The translations under genes and the position numbers were made by a program. The notes beneath the pieces were generated by a model. It made no database searches and had not been told where the DNA came from. It saw only the letters and a list, made by a program, of their open reading frames with translations. From the NCBI GenBank assembly GCA_027186245.1, contig CP114490.1, forward strand, positions 6,146,501 to 6,210,500: a stretch of DNA of 64,000 nucleotides, read 5' to 3'. Below, one piece after another: positions 50,051 through 61,328 of the stretch (positions are counted from its first letter, which is position 1; each line of letters starts with the position of its first letter). The stretch is from Coriaria nepalensis. Its lineage: Eukaryota; Streptophyta; Magnoliopsida; Cucurbitales; Coriariaceae.

Positions 50051-53000
50051 TTCATTCGAACCACATTCAAAATAGTTTAGTGGCTTCAGGAGACTTATTG
50101 AAATGATTTTCAGGTGAAATAAATGCACATGTGTCCTTCAAAGATAAGTAGCAAGTTATGCACAAAATTTGTGTTTGATGTGCGAAAATAGAATTCGTCG
50201 GAACCTCATTCATATTATTTAGTGGCTTGAAGAGTCTCATTGATTTGAGTTTCAGGTAAAACAAATGCACACGTTTACTACAAAGATCATTAGAATATTT
50301 TGCCAGAAACTTGTGTCTAAAATACGAAAGTAGACTTCATTCGAACCTCATTCAAATGGTTGAGTGGCTTCAGGAGACTTATTGAAATGGTTTTCCGGTG
50401 AAAATAATGCACATGTGTCCTTCAAAGATCACTAACAAGTTATGCACAAAATTTGTGTTTGATGTGCGATAATAGAATTCGTCGAACCCTCATTCATATG
50501 ATTTAGTGGCTAGAGGAGACTCATTGATTTGAGTTTCAGGTAAAACAAATGCACACATTAACTACAGAGATCATTAGAATGTTTTACCCGAAACTTGTGT
50601 TTGAAATACGAAAGTAGACTTCATTCGAACCTCATTCAAATGGTTGAGTGGCTTCAGGAGACTTATTGAAATGGTTTTCAGGTGAAACTAATGCACATGT
50701 GTCCTTCAAAGATCACTAGCAAGTTATGCACAAAATTTGTGTTTGATGTGCGATAAAAGAATTCGTCGGAACCTCCTTCAAATGATTTTGTGGCTAGAGG
50801 AGACTCATTGATTTGAGTTTAAGGTAAAACAAATGCACACGTTTATTACAAAGATCATTAGAATATTTTGCCCGAAACTTGTGTTAGAAATACGAAAGTA
50901 GACTTCATTCGAACCTCATTCAAATTGTTGAGTGGCTTCAGGAGACTTATTGAAATGGTTTTCAGGTGAAACTAATGAACATGTGTCCTTCAAAGATCAC
51001 TAGCAAGTTATGCACAAAATTTGTGTTTGATGTGCGAAAATGGAATTCGTCGGAACCTCATTCATATTATTTAGTGGCTTGAAGAGTCTCATTCATTTGA
51101 GTTTCAGGTAAAACAAATGCACACGTTTACCACAAAGATCATTAGAATGTTTTGCCTGAAACTTGTGTCTGAAATACGAAAGTAGACTTCATTCGAACCA
51201 CATTCAAAATGGTTTAGTGGCTTCAGGAGACTTATTGAAATGATTTTCAGGTGAAATAAATGCACATGTGTCCTTCAAAGATCACTAGCAAGTTATGCAC
51301 AAAATTTGTGTTTGATGTGCGATAATAGAATTCGTCGAACCCTCATTGATATGATTTAGTGGCTACAGGAGACTCATTGATTTAAGTTTCTGGTAAAACA
51401 AATGCACACATTTACTACAGAGATCATTAGAATTTTTTTACCCGAAACTTGTGTCTGAAATACGAAAGTAGATTTCATTCGAACCTCATTCAAATGGTTG
51501 AGTGGCTTCAAGAGACTTATTGAAATGATTTTCAGGTGAAATAAATGCACATGTGTCCTTCAAAGATAAGTAGCAAGTTATGCACAAAATTTGTGTTTGA
51601 TGTGCGAAAATAGAATTCGTCGGAACCTCATTCATATTATTTAGTGGCTTGAAGAGTCTCATTGATTTGAGTTTCAGGTAAAACAAATGCACACGTTTAC
51701 TACAAAGATCATTAGAATATTTTGCCAGAAACTTGTGTCTAAAATACGAAAGTAGACTTCATTCGAACCTCATTCAAATGGTTGAGTGGCTTCAGGAGAC
51801 TTATTGAAATGGTTTTCCGGTGAAAATAATGCACATGTGTCCTTCAAAGATCACTAACAAGTTATGCACAAAATTTGTGTTTGATGTGCGATAATAGAAT
51901 TCGTCGAACCCTCATTCATATGATTTAGTGGCTAGAGGAGACTCATTGATTTGAGTTTCAGGTAAAACAAATGCACACATTAACTACAGAGATCATTAGA
52001 ATGTTTTACCCGAAACTTGTGTTTGAAATACGAAAGTAGACTTCATTCGAACCTCATTCAAATGGTTGAGTGGCTTCAGGAGACTTATTGAAATGGTTTT
52101 CAGGTGAAACTAATGCACATGTGTCCTTCAAAGATCACTAGCAAGTTATGCACAAAATATGTGTTTGATATGCGAAAATAGAATTCGTCGGAACCTCATT
52201 CATATTATTTAGTGGCTTGAAGAGGCTCATTGATTTGAGTTTCAGGTAAAATAAATGCACACGTTTACTACAAAGATCATTAGATTGTTTTGTCTGAAAT
52301 TCTGTCTGAAATACGAAAGTCGACTTTAGTCGAACCTCATTTAAAATGGTTGAGTGGCTTCAGGAGACTTATTGAAATGATTTTCAGGCGAAATAAATGC
52401 ACATGTGTCCTTCAAAGATCATTAGCAAGTTATGCACAAAATTTGTGTTTGATGTGCGATAATAGAATTCGTCGAACCCTCATTCATATGATTTAGTGGC
52501 TAGAGGAGACTCATTGATTTGAGTTTCAGGTAAAACAAATGCACACGTTTACCACAAAGATCATTAGAATGTTTTGCCTGAAACTTGTGTCTGAAATACG
52601 AAAGTAGACTTCATTCGAACCACATTCAAAATGGTTTAGTGGCTTCAGGAGACTTATTGAAATGATTTTCAGGTGAAATAAATGCACATGTGTCCTTCAA
52701 AGATCACTAGCAAGTTATGCACAAAATTTGTGTTTGATGTGCGATAATAGAATTCGTCGAACCCTCATTGATATGATTTAGTGGCTAGAGGAGACTCATT
52801 GATTTAAGTTTCTGGTAAAACAAATGCACACATTTACTACAGAGATCATTAGAATTTTTTTACCCGAAACTTGTGTCTGAAATACGAAAGTAGATTTCAT
52901 TCGAACCTCATTCAAATGGTTGAGTGGCTTCAGGAGACTTATTGAAATGGTTTTCAGGTGAAACTAATGCACATGTGTCCTTCAAAGATCACTAGCAAGT

Positions 53001-56000
53001 TATGCACAAAATTTGTGTTTGATGTGCGAAAATGGAATTCGTCGGAACCTCATTCATATTATTTAGTGGCTTGAAGAGTCTCATTCATTTGAGTTTCAGG
53101 TAAAACAAATGCACACGTTTACTTCAAAGACTATTAGAATGTTATGCCCGAAACTTGTGTCTGAAATACGAAAGTAGACTTCGGTCGAACCTCATTCAAA
53201 TTGTTTAGTGGCTTCAGGAGACTTATTGAAATGATTTTCAGGTGAAATAAATGCACATGTGTCCTTCAAAGATCACTAGCAAGTTATGCACAAAATTTGT
53301 GTTTGATATGCGAAAATAGAATTCATCGGAACCTCATTCATATTATTTAGTGGCGTGAAGAGTTATATTGATTTGAGTTTCAGGTAAAACAAATGCACAC
53401 CTTTGCTACAAAGATTATTAGAATGTTTTGCCTGAAACCTGTGTTTGAAATACGAAAGTAGACTTCATTCGAACCTCATTCAAAATGGTTTAGTGGCTTC
53501 AGGAGACTTATTGAAATGATTTTCAGGTGAAATAAATGCACATGTGTCCTTCAAAGATAACTAGCAAGTTATGCACATAATTTGTGTTTGATGTGCGAAA
53601 ATAGAATTCGTTGGAACCTCATTCATATTATTTAGTGGCTTAAAGCGTCTCATTGATTTGAGTTTCAGGTAAAACAAATGCACACGTTTACCACAAAGAT
53701 CATTAGAATGTTTTGCCTGAAACTTGTGTCTGAAATACGAAAGTAGACTTCATTCGAACCACATTCAAAATGGTTTAGTGGCTTCAGGAGACTTATTGAA
53801 ATGATTTTCAGGTGAAATAAATGCACATGTGTCCTTCAAAGATCACTAGCAAGTTATGCACAAAATTTGTGTTTGATGTGCGATAATAGAATTCGTCGAA
53901 CCCTCATTGATATGATTTAGTGGCTAGAGGAGACTCATTGATTTAAGTTTCAGGTAAAACAAATGCACACATTTACTACAGAGATCATTAGAATTTTTTA
54001 CCCGAAACTTGTGTCTGAAATACGAAAGTAGATTTCATTCGAACCTCATTCAAATGGTTGAGTGGCTTCAGGAGACTTATTGAAATGGTTTTCAGGTGAA
54101 ACTAATGCACATGTGTCCTTCAAAGATCACTAGCAAGTTATGCACAAAATTTGTGTTTGATATGCGAAAATAGAATTCGTCGGAACCTCATTCATATTAT
54201 TTAGTGGCTTGAAGAGTCTCATTGATTTGAGTTTCAGGTAAAATAAATGCACACGTTTACTACAAAGATCATTAGATTGTTTTGTCTGAAATTCTGTCTG
54301 AAATACGAAAGTCGACTTTAGTCGAACCTCATTTAAAATGGTTGAGTGGCTTCAGGAGACTTATTGAAATGATTTTCAGGCGAAAGAAATGCACATGTGT
54401 CCTTCAAAGATCATTAGCAAGTTATGCACAAAATTTGTGTTTGATGTGCGAAAATAGAATTCGTCGGAATCTCAGTCATATTATTTAGTGGCTTGAAGAG
54501 TCTCATTGATTTGACTTTCAGGTAAATCAAATGCACACGTTTACTATAGAGATCATTAGAATGTTTTTCCTGAAACTTGTGTCTAATATACAAAAGTAGA
54601 CTTCATTCGAACCTCATTCAAATCGTTGAGTGGCTTCAAGAGACTTATTGAAATGATTTTTAGGTGAAATAAATGCACATGTGTCCTTCAAAGATGACTA
54701 GCAAGTTATGCACAAAATTTGTGTTTGATATGCGAAAATATAATTTATCGGAACCTCATTCATATTATTTAGTGGCTTGAAGAGTCATATTGATTTGAGT
54801 TTCAGGTAAAACAAATTTACACCTTTGCTACAAAGATTATTAGAATGTTTTGCCTGAAACTTGTGTTTGAAATACGAAAGTAGACTTCATTCGAACCTCA
54901 TTCAAAATGGTTTAGTGGCTTCTAGAGACTTATTGAAATGATTTTCAGGTGAAATAAATGCACATGTGTCCTTCAAAGATCACTAGCAAGTTATGCACAG
55001 AATTTGTGTTTGATATGCGAAAATAGAATTCATCGGAACCTCATTCATATTATTTAGTGGCGTGAAGAGTCATATTGATTTGAGTTTCAGGTAAAACAAA
55101 TGCACACCTTTGCTACAAAGATTATTAGAATGTTTTGCCTGAAACCTGTGTTTGAAATACGAAAGTAGACTTCATTCGAACCTCATTCAAAATGGTTTAG
55201 TGGCTTCAGGAGACTTATTGAAATGATTTTCAGGTGAAATAAATGCACATGTGTCCTTCAAAGATAACTAGCAAGTTATGCACATAATTTGTGTTTGATG
55301 TGCGAAAATAGAATTCGTCGGAACCTCATTCATATTATTTAGTGGCTTAAAGCGTCTCATTGATTTGAGTTTCAGGTAAAACAAATGCACACGTTTACCA
55401 CAAAGATCATTAGAATGTTTTGCCTGAAACTTGTGTCTGAAATACGAAAGTAGACTTCATTCGAACCACATTCAAAATGGTTTAGTGGCTTCAGGAGAAC
55501 TTATTGAAATGATTTTCAGGTGAAATAAATGCACATGTGTCCTTCAAAGATCACTAGCAAGTTATGCACAAAATTTGTGTTTGATGTGCGATAATAGAAT
55601 TCGTCGAACCCTCATTGATATGATTTAGTGGCTAGAGGAGACTCATTGATTTAAGTTTCAGGTAAAACAAATGCACACATTTACTACAGAGATCATTAGA
55701 ATTTTTTACCCGAAACTTGTGTCTGAAATACGAAAGTAGATTTCATTCGAACCTCATTCAAATGGTTGAGTGGCTTCAGGAGACTTATTGAAATGGTTTT
55801 CAGGTGAAACTAATGCACATGTGTCCTTCAAAGATCACTAGCAAGTTATGCACAAAATTTGTGTTTGATATGCGAAAATAGAATTCGTCGGAACCTCATT
55901 CATATTATTTAGTGGCTTGAAGAGTCTCATTGATTTGAGTTTTAGGTAAAATAAATGCTCACGTTTACTACAAATATCATCAGATTGTTTTGTCTGAAAT

Positions 56001-56449
56001 TCTGTCTGAAATACGAAAGTCGACTTTAGTCGAACCTCATTTAAAATGGTTGAGTGGCTTCAGGAGACTTATTGAAATGATTTTCAGGCGAAAGAAATGC
56101 ACATGTGTCCTTCAAAGATCATTAGCAAGTTATGCACAAAATTTGTGTTTGATGTGCGAAAATAGAATTCGTCGGACCCTCATTGATATGATTTAGTGGC
56201 TAGAGGAGACTCATTGATTTAAGTTTCAGGTAAAACAAATGCACACATTTACTACAGAGATCATTAGAATTTTTTTACCCAAAACTTGTGTCTGAAATAC
56301 GAAAGTAGATTTCATTCGAACCTCATTCAAATGGTTGAGTGGCTTCAGGAGACTTATTGAAATGGTTTTCAGGTGAAACTAATGCACATGTGTCCTTCAA
56401 AGATCACTAGCAAGTTATGCACAAAATTTGTGTTTGATGTGCGATAATA
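50051..56449 (+). repeat. Satellite block with 1419-1422- and 1707-bp lags
   Basis: Segment 50093-50735 matches 51512-52155 (lag 1419; marks caaagataagtagc, ggttttccggtgaaaat, cattaactacagag). The accacaaagatcatt B variant occurs at about 51130, 52552, 53691 and 55398 (spacings 1422, 1139, 1707). Segment 53270-54467 matches 54977-56175 at 1707 bp, becoming 1708 after a 1-bp insertion at about 55498; marks are tggcgtgaagag, ggcttaaagcgtctc, tcgaaccctcattgatatg and gtcgactttagtcg. A third partial copy of the last mark lies at about 52320. New local marks are gcgataatagaattc and gatttagtggctagagg. Confidence 0.82.
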
Positions 56450-58438
56450 GAATTCGTCGAAACCTCATTCATATGATTTAGTGGCTAGAGGAGACTCATT
56501 GATTTGAGTTTCAGGTAAAACAAATGCACACATTTACTACAAAGATCATTAGAATGTTTTGCCCGAAAGTTGTGTTTGAAATACGAAAGTAGACTTCATT
56601 CGAACCTCATTCAAATTGTTGAGTGGCTTCAGGAGACTTATTGAAATGGTTTTCAGGTGAAACTAATGAACATGTGTCCTTCAAAGATCACTAGCAAGTT
56701 ATGCACAAAATTTGTGTTTGATGTGCGATAAAAGAATTTGTCGGAACCTCATTCATATGATATTGTGGCTAGAGGAGACTCATTGATTTGAGTTTAAGGT
56801 AAAACAAATGCACATGTTTACTACAAAGATCATTAGAATGTTTTGCCCGAAACCTGTGTTTGAAATACGAAAGTAGACTTCATTCGAACCTCATCCAAAA
56901 TGCTTTAGTGGTTTCAAGAGACTTATTGAAATGATTTTCAAGTGAAATAAATGCACAAGTGTCCTTCAAAGATCACAAGCAAGTTACGCACAAAATTTGT
57001 GTTTGATGTGCGAAAATAGAATTCGTCGGAACCTCATTCATATGATTTAGTGGCTAGAGGAGACTCGTTGATTTGAGTTTCAGGTAAAACAAGTGCACAC
57101 ATTTACTACAAATATCATTTGAATGTTTTGCCCGAAACTTTTGTCTGAAATACGAAAGTAGAATTCACTCGAACCTCATTCAAATGGTTGAGTGGCTTCA
57201 AGAGACTTATTGAAATGATTTTCAGGTGAAATAAATTCACATGTGTCATTCAAAGATGACTAGCAAGTTATGAACAAAATTTGTATTTGATTTGTGATAA
57301 TAGAATTCGTCGGAACCTCATTGATATGATTTAGTGGATTGAAGAGTCTCATTGATTTAAGATTTTGGTAAAACAAGTGCACACGTTTACTACAGAGATC
57401 ATTAGAGATTTTTACCCGAAACTTGTGTCTGAAATACGAAAGTAGACTTCATCCGCACCTCATTCAAATGGTTGAGTGGCTTCAGGAGACTTATTGAAAT
57501 GGTTTGCAGGTGAAATTAATGCACATGTGTCCTTCAAAGATCACTAACAAGTTATGCACAACATTTGTGTTTGAAGTGCGATAAAAGAATTCGTCGGAAC
57601 CTCATTCATATGATTTAGTGGCTAGAGGAGACTCGTTGATTTGAGTTTCAGGTAAAACAAGTGCACACATTTACTACAAATATCATTTTGAATGTTTTGC
57701 CCGAAACTTTTGTTTGAAATACGAAAGTAGAATTCACTCGAACGTCATTCAAATGGTTGAGTGGCTTCAGGAGACTTATTAAAATGATTTTCAGATGAAA
57801 TAAATGCACATGTGTCATTCAAAGATGACTAGCAAGTTATGCACAAAAATTGTGTTTGATTTGCGATAATAGAATTCGTCGGAACGTCATTCATATGATT
57901 TAGTGGATTGAAGAGTCTCATTGATTTGAGTTTCCGGTAAAACAAGTGCACACGTTTACTACAAAGATCATTATAATTTTTTACCCGAAACTTGTGTATG
58001 AAATACGAAAGTAGACTTCATTCGAACCTCATTCAAATGGTTGAGTGGCTTCAGGAGACTTATTGAAATGGTTTTCAGGTGAAAATAATGCACATGTGTC
58101 CTTCAAAGATCACTAACAAGTTATGCACAACATTTGTGTTTGAAGTGCGATAAAAGAATTCGTCGGAACCTCATTCATATGATTTAGTGGCTAGAGGAGA
58201 CTCATTGATTTGAGTCTCAGGTAAAACAAGTGCACACATTTACTACAAAGATCAATAGAATGTTTTGCCCGAAACTTTTGTTTGAAATACGAAAGTAGAC
58301 TTCATTCGAACCTCATTCAGATGGTTGAGTGGCTTGAGGAGACTTATTGAAACGATTTTCAGGTGAAATAAATGCACATGTGTCCTTCAAAGATCACTAG
58401 CAAGTTATGCACAAAATTTGTGTTTGATGTGCGAGAAT
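56450..58438 (+). repeat. Higher-order unit, expanded copy (about 1988 bp, 14 monomers)
   Basis: The order of variants is: gtcgaaacctc (about 56455), ttgtggctagagg (about 56763), catccaaaatgctttag (about 56891), gagactcgttg (about 57060), tagtggattgaag (about 57341), then gagactcgttg and tagtggattgaag again (57628 and 57901), before the end. The next unit has this series once. So this copy contains an internal tandem duplication of four monomers (568 bp, about 57050-57618 and 57619-58186). Confidence 0.83.
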
Positions 58439-59859
58439 AGAATTCGTCGAAACCTCATTCATATGATTTAGTGCTTAGAGGAGACTCATTGATTTGAGTT
58501 TCAGGTAAAACAAATGCACACATTTACTACCGAGATCATTACAATGTTATGCCCGAAACTTGTGTTTGAAATACGAAAGTAGACTTCATTCGAACCTCAT
58601 TCAAATGGTTGAGTGGCTTCAGGAGACTTATTGAAATGATTTTCAGGTGAAACTAATGCACATGTGTCCTTCAAAGATCACTAGCAAGTTATGCACAAAA
58701 TTTGTGTTTGATGTGCGATAAAAGAATTCTTCGGAACCTCATTCATATGATTTTGTGGCTAGAGGAGACTCATTGATTTGAGTTTAAGGTAAAACAAATG
58801 CACACGTTTACTACAAAGATCATTAGAATGTTTTGCCCGAAATTTGCGTCTGAAATACGAAAGTAGACTTCATTCGAACCTCATCCAAAATGCTTTAGTG
58901 GCTCAGGCGACTTATTGAAATGATTTTCAGGTGAAATAAATGCACATGTGTCCCTCAAATATCACTAGCATGTTATGCACAAAATTTGTGTTTGATGTGC
59001 GAAAATAGAATTCGTCGGAACCTCATTCATATGATTTAGTGGCTAGAGGAGACTCGTTGATTTGAGTTTCAGGTAAAACAAGTGCACACATTTACTACAA
59101 ATATCATTTGAATGTTTTGCCCGTAACTTTTGTTTGAAATACGAAAGTAGAATTCACTCGAACGTCATTCAAATGGTTGAGTGGCTTCAGGAGACTTATT
59201 GAAGTGATTTTCAGATGAAATAAATGCACATGTGTCATTCAAAGATGACTAGCAAGTTATGCACAAAAATTGTGTTTGATTTGCGATAATAGAATTCGTC
59301 GGAACCTCATTCATATGATTTAGTGGATTGAAGAGTCTCATTGATTTGAGTTTCAGGTAAAACAAGTGCACACGTTTACTACACAGATCATTAGAATTTT
59401 TTACCCGAAACTTGTGTATGAAATACGAAAGTAGACTTCATTCGAACCTCATTCAAATGGTTGAGTGGCTTCAGGAGACTTATTGAAATGGTTTTCAGGT
59501 GAAATTAATGCACATGTGTCCTTCAAAGATCACTAACAAGTTATGCACAACATTTGTGTTTGAAGTGCGATAAAAGAATTTGTCGGAACCTCATTCATAT
59601 GATTTAGTGGCTAGAGGAGACTCATTGATTTGAGTTTCAGGTAAAACAAGTGCACACATTTACTACAAAGATCATTAGAATGTTTTGGCCGAAACTTTTG
59701 TTTGAAATACGAAAGTAGACTTCATTCGAACCTCATTCAAATGGTTGAGTGGCTTCAGGAGACTTATTGAAACGATTTTCAGGTGAAATAAATGCACATG
59801 TATCCTTCAAAGATCACTAGCAAGTTATGCACAAAATTTGTGTTTGATGTGCGGTAATA
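58439..59859 (+). repeat. Higher-order unit, standard copy (about 1420 bp, 10 monomers)
   Basis: It has the same variant series as its neighbours: gtcgaaacctc, ttgtggctagagg, catccaaaatgctttag, gagactcgttg at about 59049 and tagtggattg at 59321. The matching marks in the following copy lie 1420-1421 bp on (60470 and 60742). It is the reference length for this local repeat. A small deletion in the A monomer near 58900 (gtggctcaggcgac) is private to this copy. Confidence 0.83.
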
Positions 59860-60929
59860 CAATTCGTCGAAACCTCATTCATATGATTTGGTGGCTAGAG
59901 GAGACTCATTGATTTGAGTTTTAGGTAAAACAAATGCAGACATTTACTACAAAGATCATTAGAATGTTTTGCCCGAAACTTGTGTTTGAAATACAAAAGT
60001 AGACTTTATTCGAACCTCATTCAAATGGTTGAGTGGCTTCAGGAGACTTATTGAAATGGTTTTCAGGTGAAACTAATGCACATGTGTCCTTCAAAGATCA
60101 CTAGCAAGTTATGCACAAAATTTGTGTTTGATGTGCGATAAAATAATTCTTCGGAACCTCATTCATATGATTTTGTGGCTAGAGGAGACTCATTGATTTG
60201 AGTTTAAGGTAAAACAAATGCACACGTTTACTACAAAGATCATTAGAATGTTTTACCCGAAACTTGTGTCAGAAATACGAAAGTAGACTTCATTCGAACC
60301 TCATCCAAAATGCTTTAGTGGCTTCAGGAGACTTATTGAAATGATTTTCAGGTGAAATAAATGCACAAGTGTCCTTCAAAGATCACTAGCAAGTTATGCA
60401 CAAAATTTGTGTTTCATGTGCGAAAAAAGAATTCGTCGGAACCTCATTCATATGATTTAGTGGCTAGAGGACACTCGTTGATTTGAGTGTCAGGTAAAAC
60501 AGGTGCACACATTTACTACAAATATCATTTGAATGTTTTTCCCGAAACTTTTGTCTGAAATACGAAAGTAGAATTCACTCGAACCTCATTCAAATGGTTG
60601 AGTGGCTTCAGGAGACTTACTGAAATGATTTTCAGGTGAAATAAATGCACATGTGTCATTCAAAGATGACTAGCAAGTTATGCACAAAATTTGTGTTTGA
60701 TTTGGAATAATAGAATTCGTCGGAACCTCATTCATATGATTTAGTGGATTGAAGAGTCTCATTGATTTGAGATTCAGGTAAAACAAGTGCACACGTTTAA
60801 TACAGAGATCATTAGAATTTTTTACCCGAAACTTGTGTCTGAAATACGAAAGTAGACTTCATTCGAACCTCATTCAGATGGTTGAGTGGCTTGAGGAGAC
60901 TTATTGAAACGATTTTCAGGTGAAATAAA
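59860..60929 (+). repeat. Higher-order unit, third copy cut short
   Basis: This copy follows the series through gagtgtcagg, aatatcatttgaatg and tagtggattg at 60742, and then breaks at about 60933, where A sequence joins B sequence out of register. Beyond the break a different tetramer repeat takes over, so this is the edge of the 1420-bp repeat domain. Confidence 0.83.
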
Positions 60930-61044
60930 TGCACAAAATCATTGATTTGAGTTTCAGGTAAAACAAATGCACACGTTTACTACAAAGATCATTAGAATGT
61001 TTTGCCCGAAACTTGTGTCTGAAATACGAAAGTAGACTTCATTC
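60865..61044 (+). repeat. Shortened dimer (180 bp): A-to-B deletion junction of about 104 bp
   Basis: From the A start at 60865 to the next A start at 61045 is 180 bp, not 284. A sequence through gaaataaatgcaca is joined to B sequence at aatcattgatttgag, deleting the A 3' half and the B 5' part including the gaattc site. The junction lies exactly between the 1420-bp repeat domain on the left and the 568-bp tetramer domain on the right, so it is the likely breakpoint of the exchange that brought them together. Confidence 0.9.
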
Positions 61045-61328
61045 GAACCTCTATCAAATGGTTTAGTGGCTCTAGGAGACTTATTGAAATGCTTTTCAGG
61101 TGAAATAAATGCACATGTGTCCTTCAAAGATCCCTAGCAAGTTATGCACAAAATTTGTGTTTGATGTGCGATAATAGAATTCGTCGAAACCTCATTCATA
61201 TGATTTAGTGGTTTGAAGAGTCTCATTGATTTGAGTTTAAGGTAAAACAAATGCACACGTTTACTACAAAGATCATTAAAATGTTTTGCACGAAACTTGT
61301 GTCTGAAATACGAAAGTAGACTTCATTC
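61045..61328 (+). repeat. First dimer of the tetramer family (cctctatc type)
   Basis: A starts with gaacctctatcaaatgg and continues with a tctaggag variant and gaaatgcttttcagg; its B partner carries gatttagtggtttgaag. It is the left-most member of the 61-64 kb family and directly follows the deletion junction. Confidence 0.85.

Noticed and set aside
25645..51692. Minus-strand open reading frames of 61-70 codons (for example 25645, 28166, 40874, 42865, 45704, 48813, 50067, 51486)
   Set aside because: They are reverse translations of the same A/B satellite units, with no independent start signal or domain, and pairs such as 40874 and 42865 are by-products of the 1991-bp repeat.
54301..54330. 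gtcgactttagtcg as a regulatory palindrome
   Set aside because: It is an ordinary A-start variant of gtagacttcattcg, repeated at 52320 and 56019 through segment copying, with no gene nearby to regulate.
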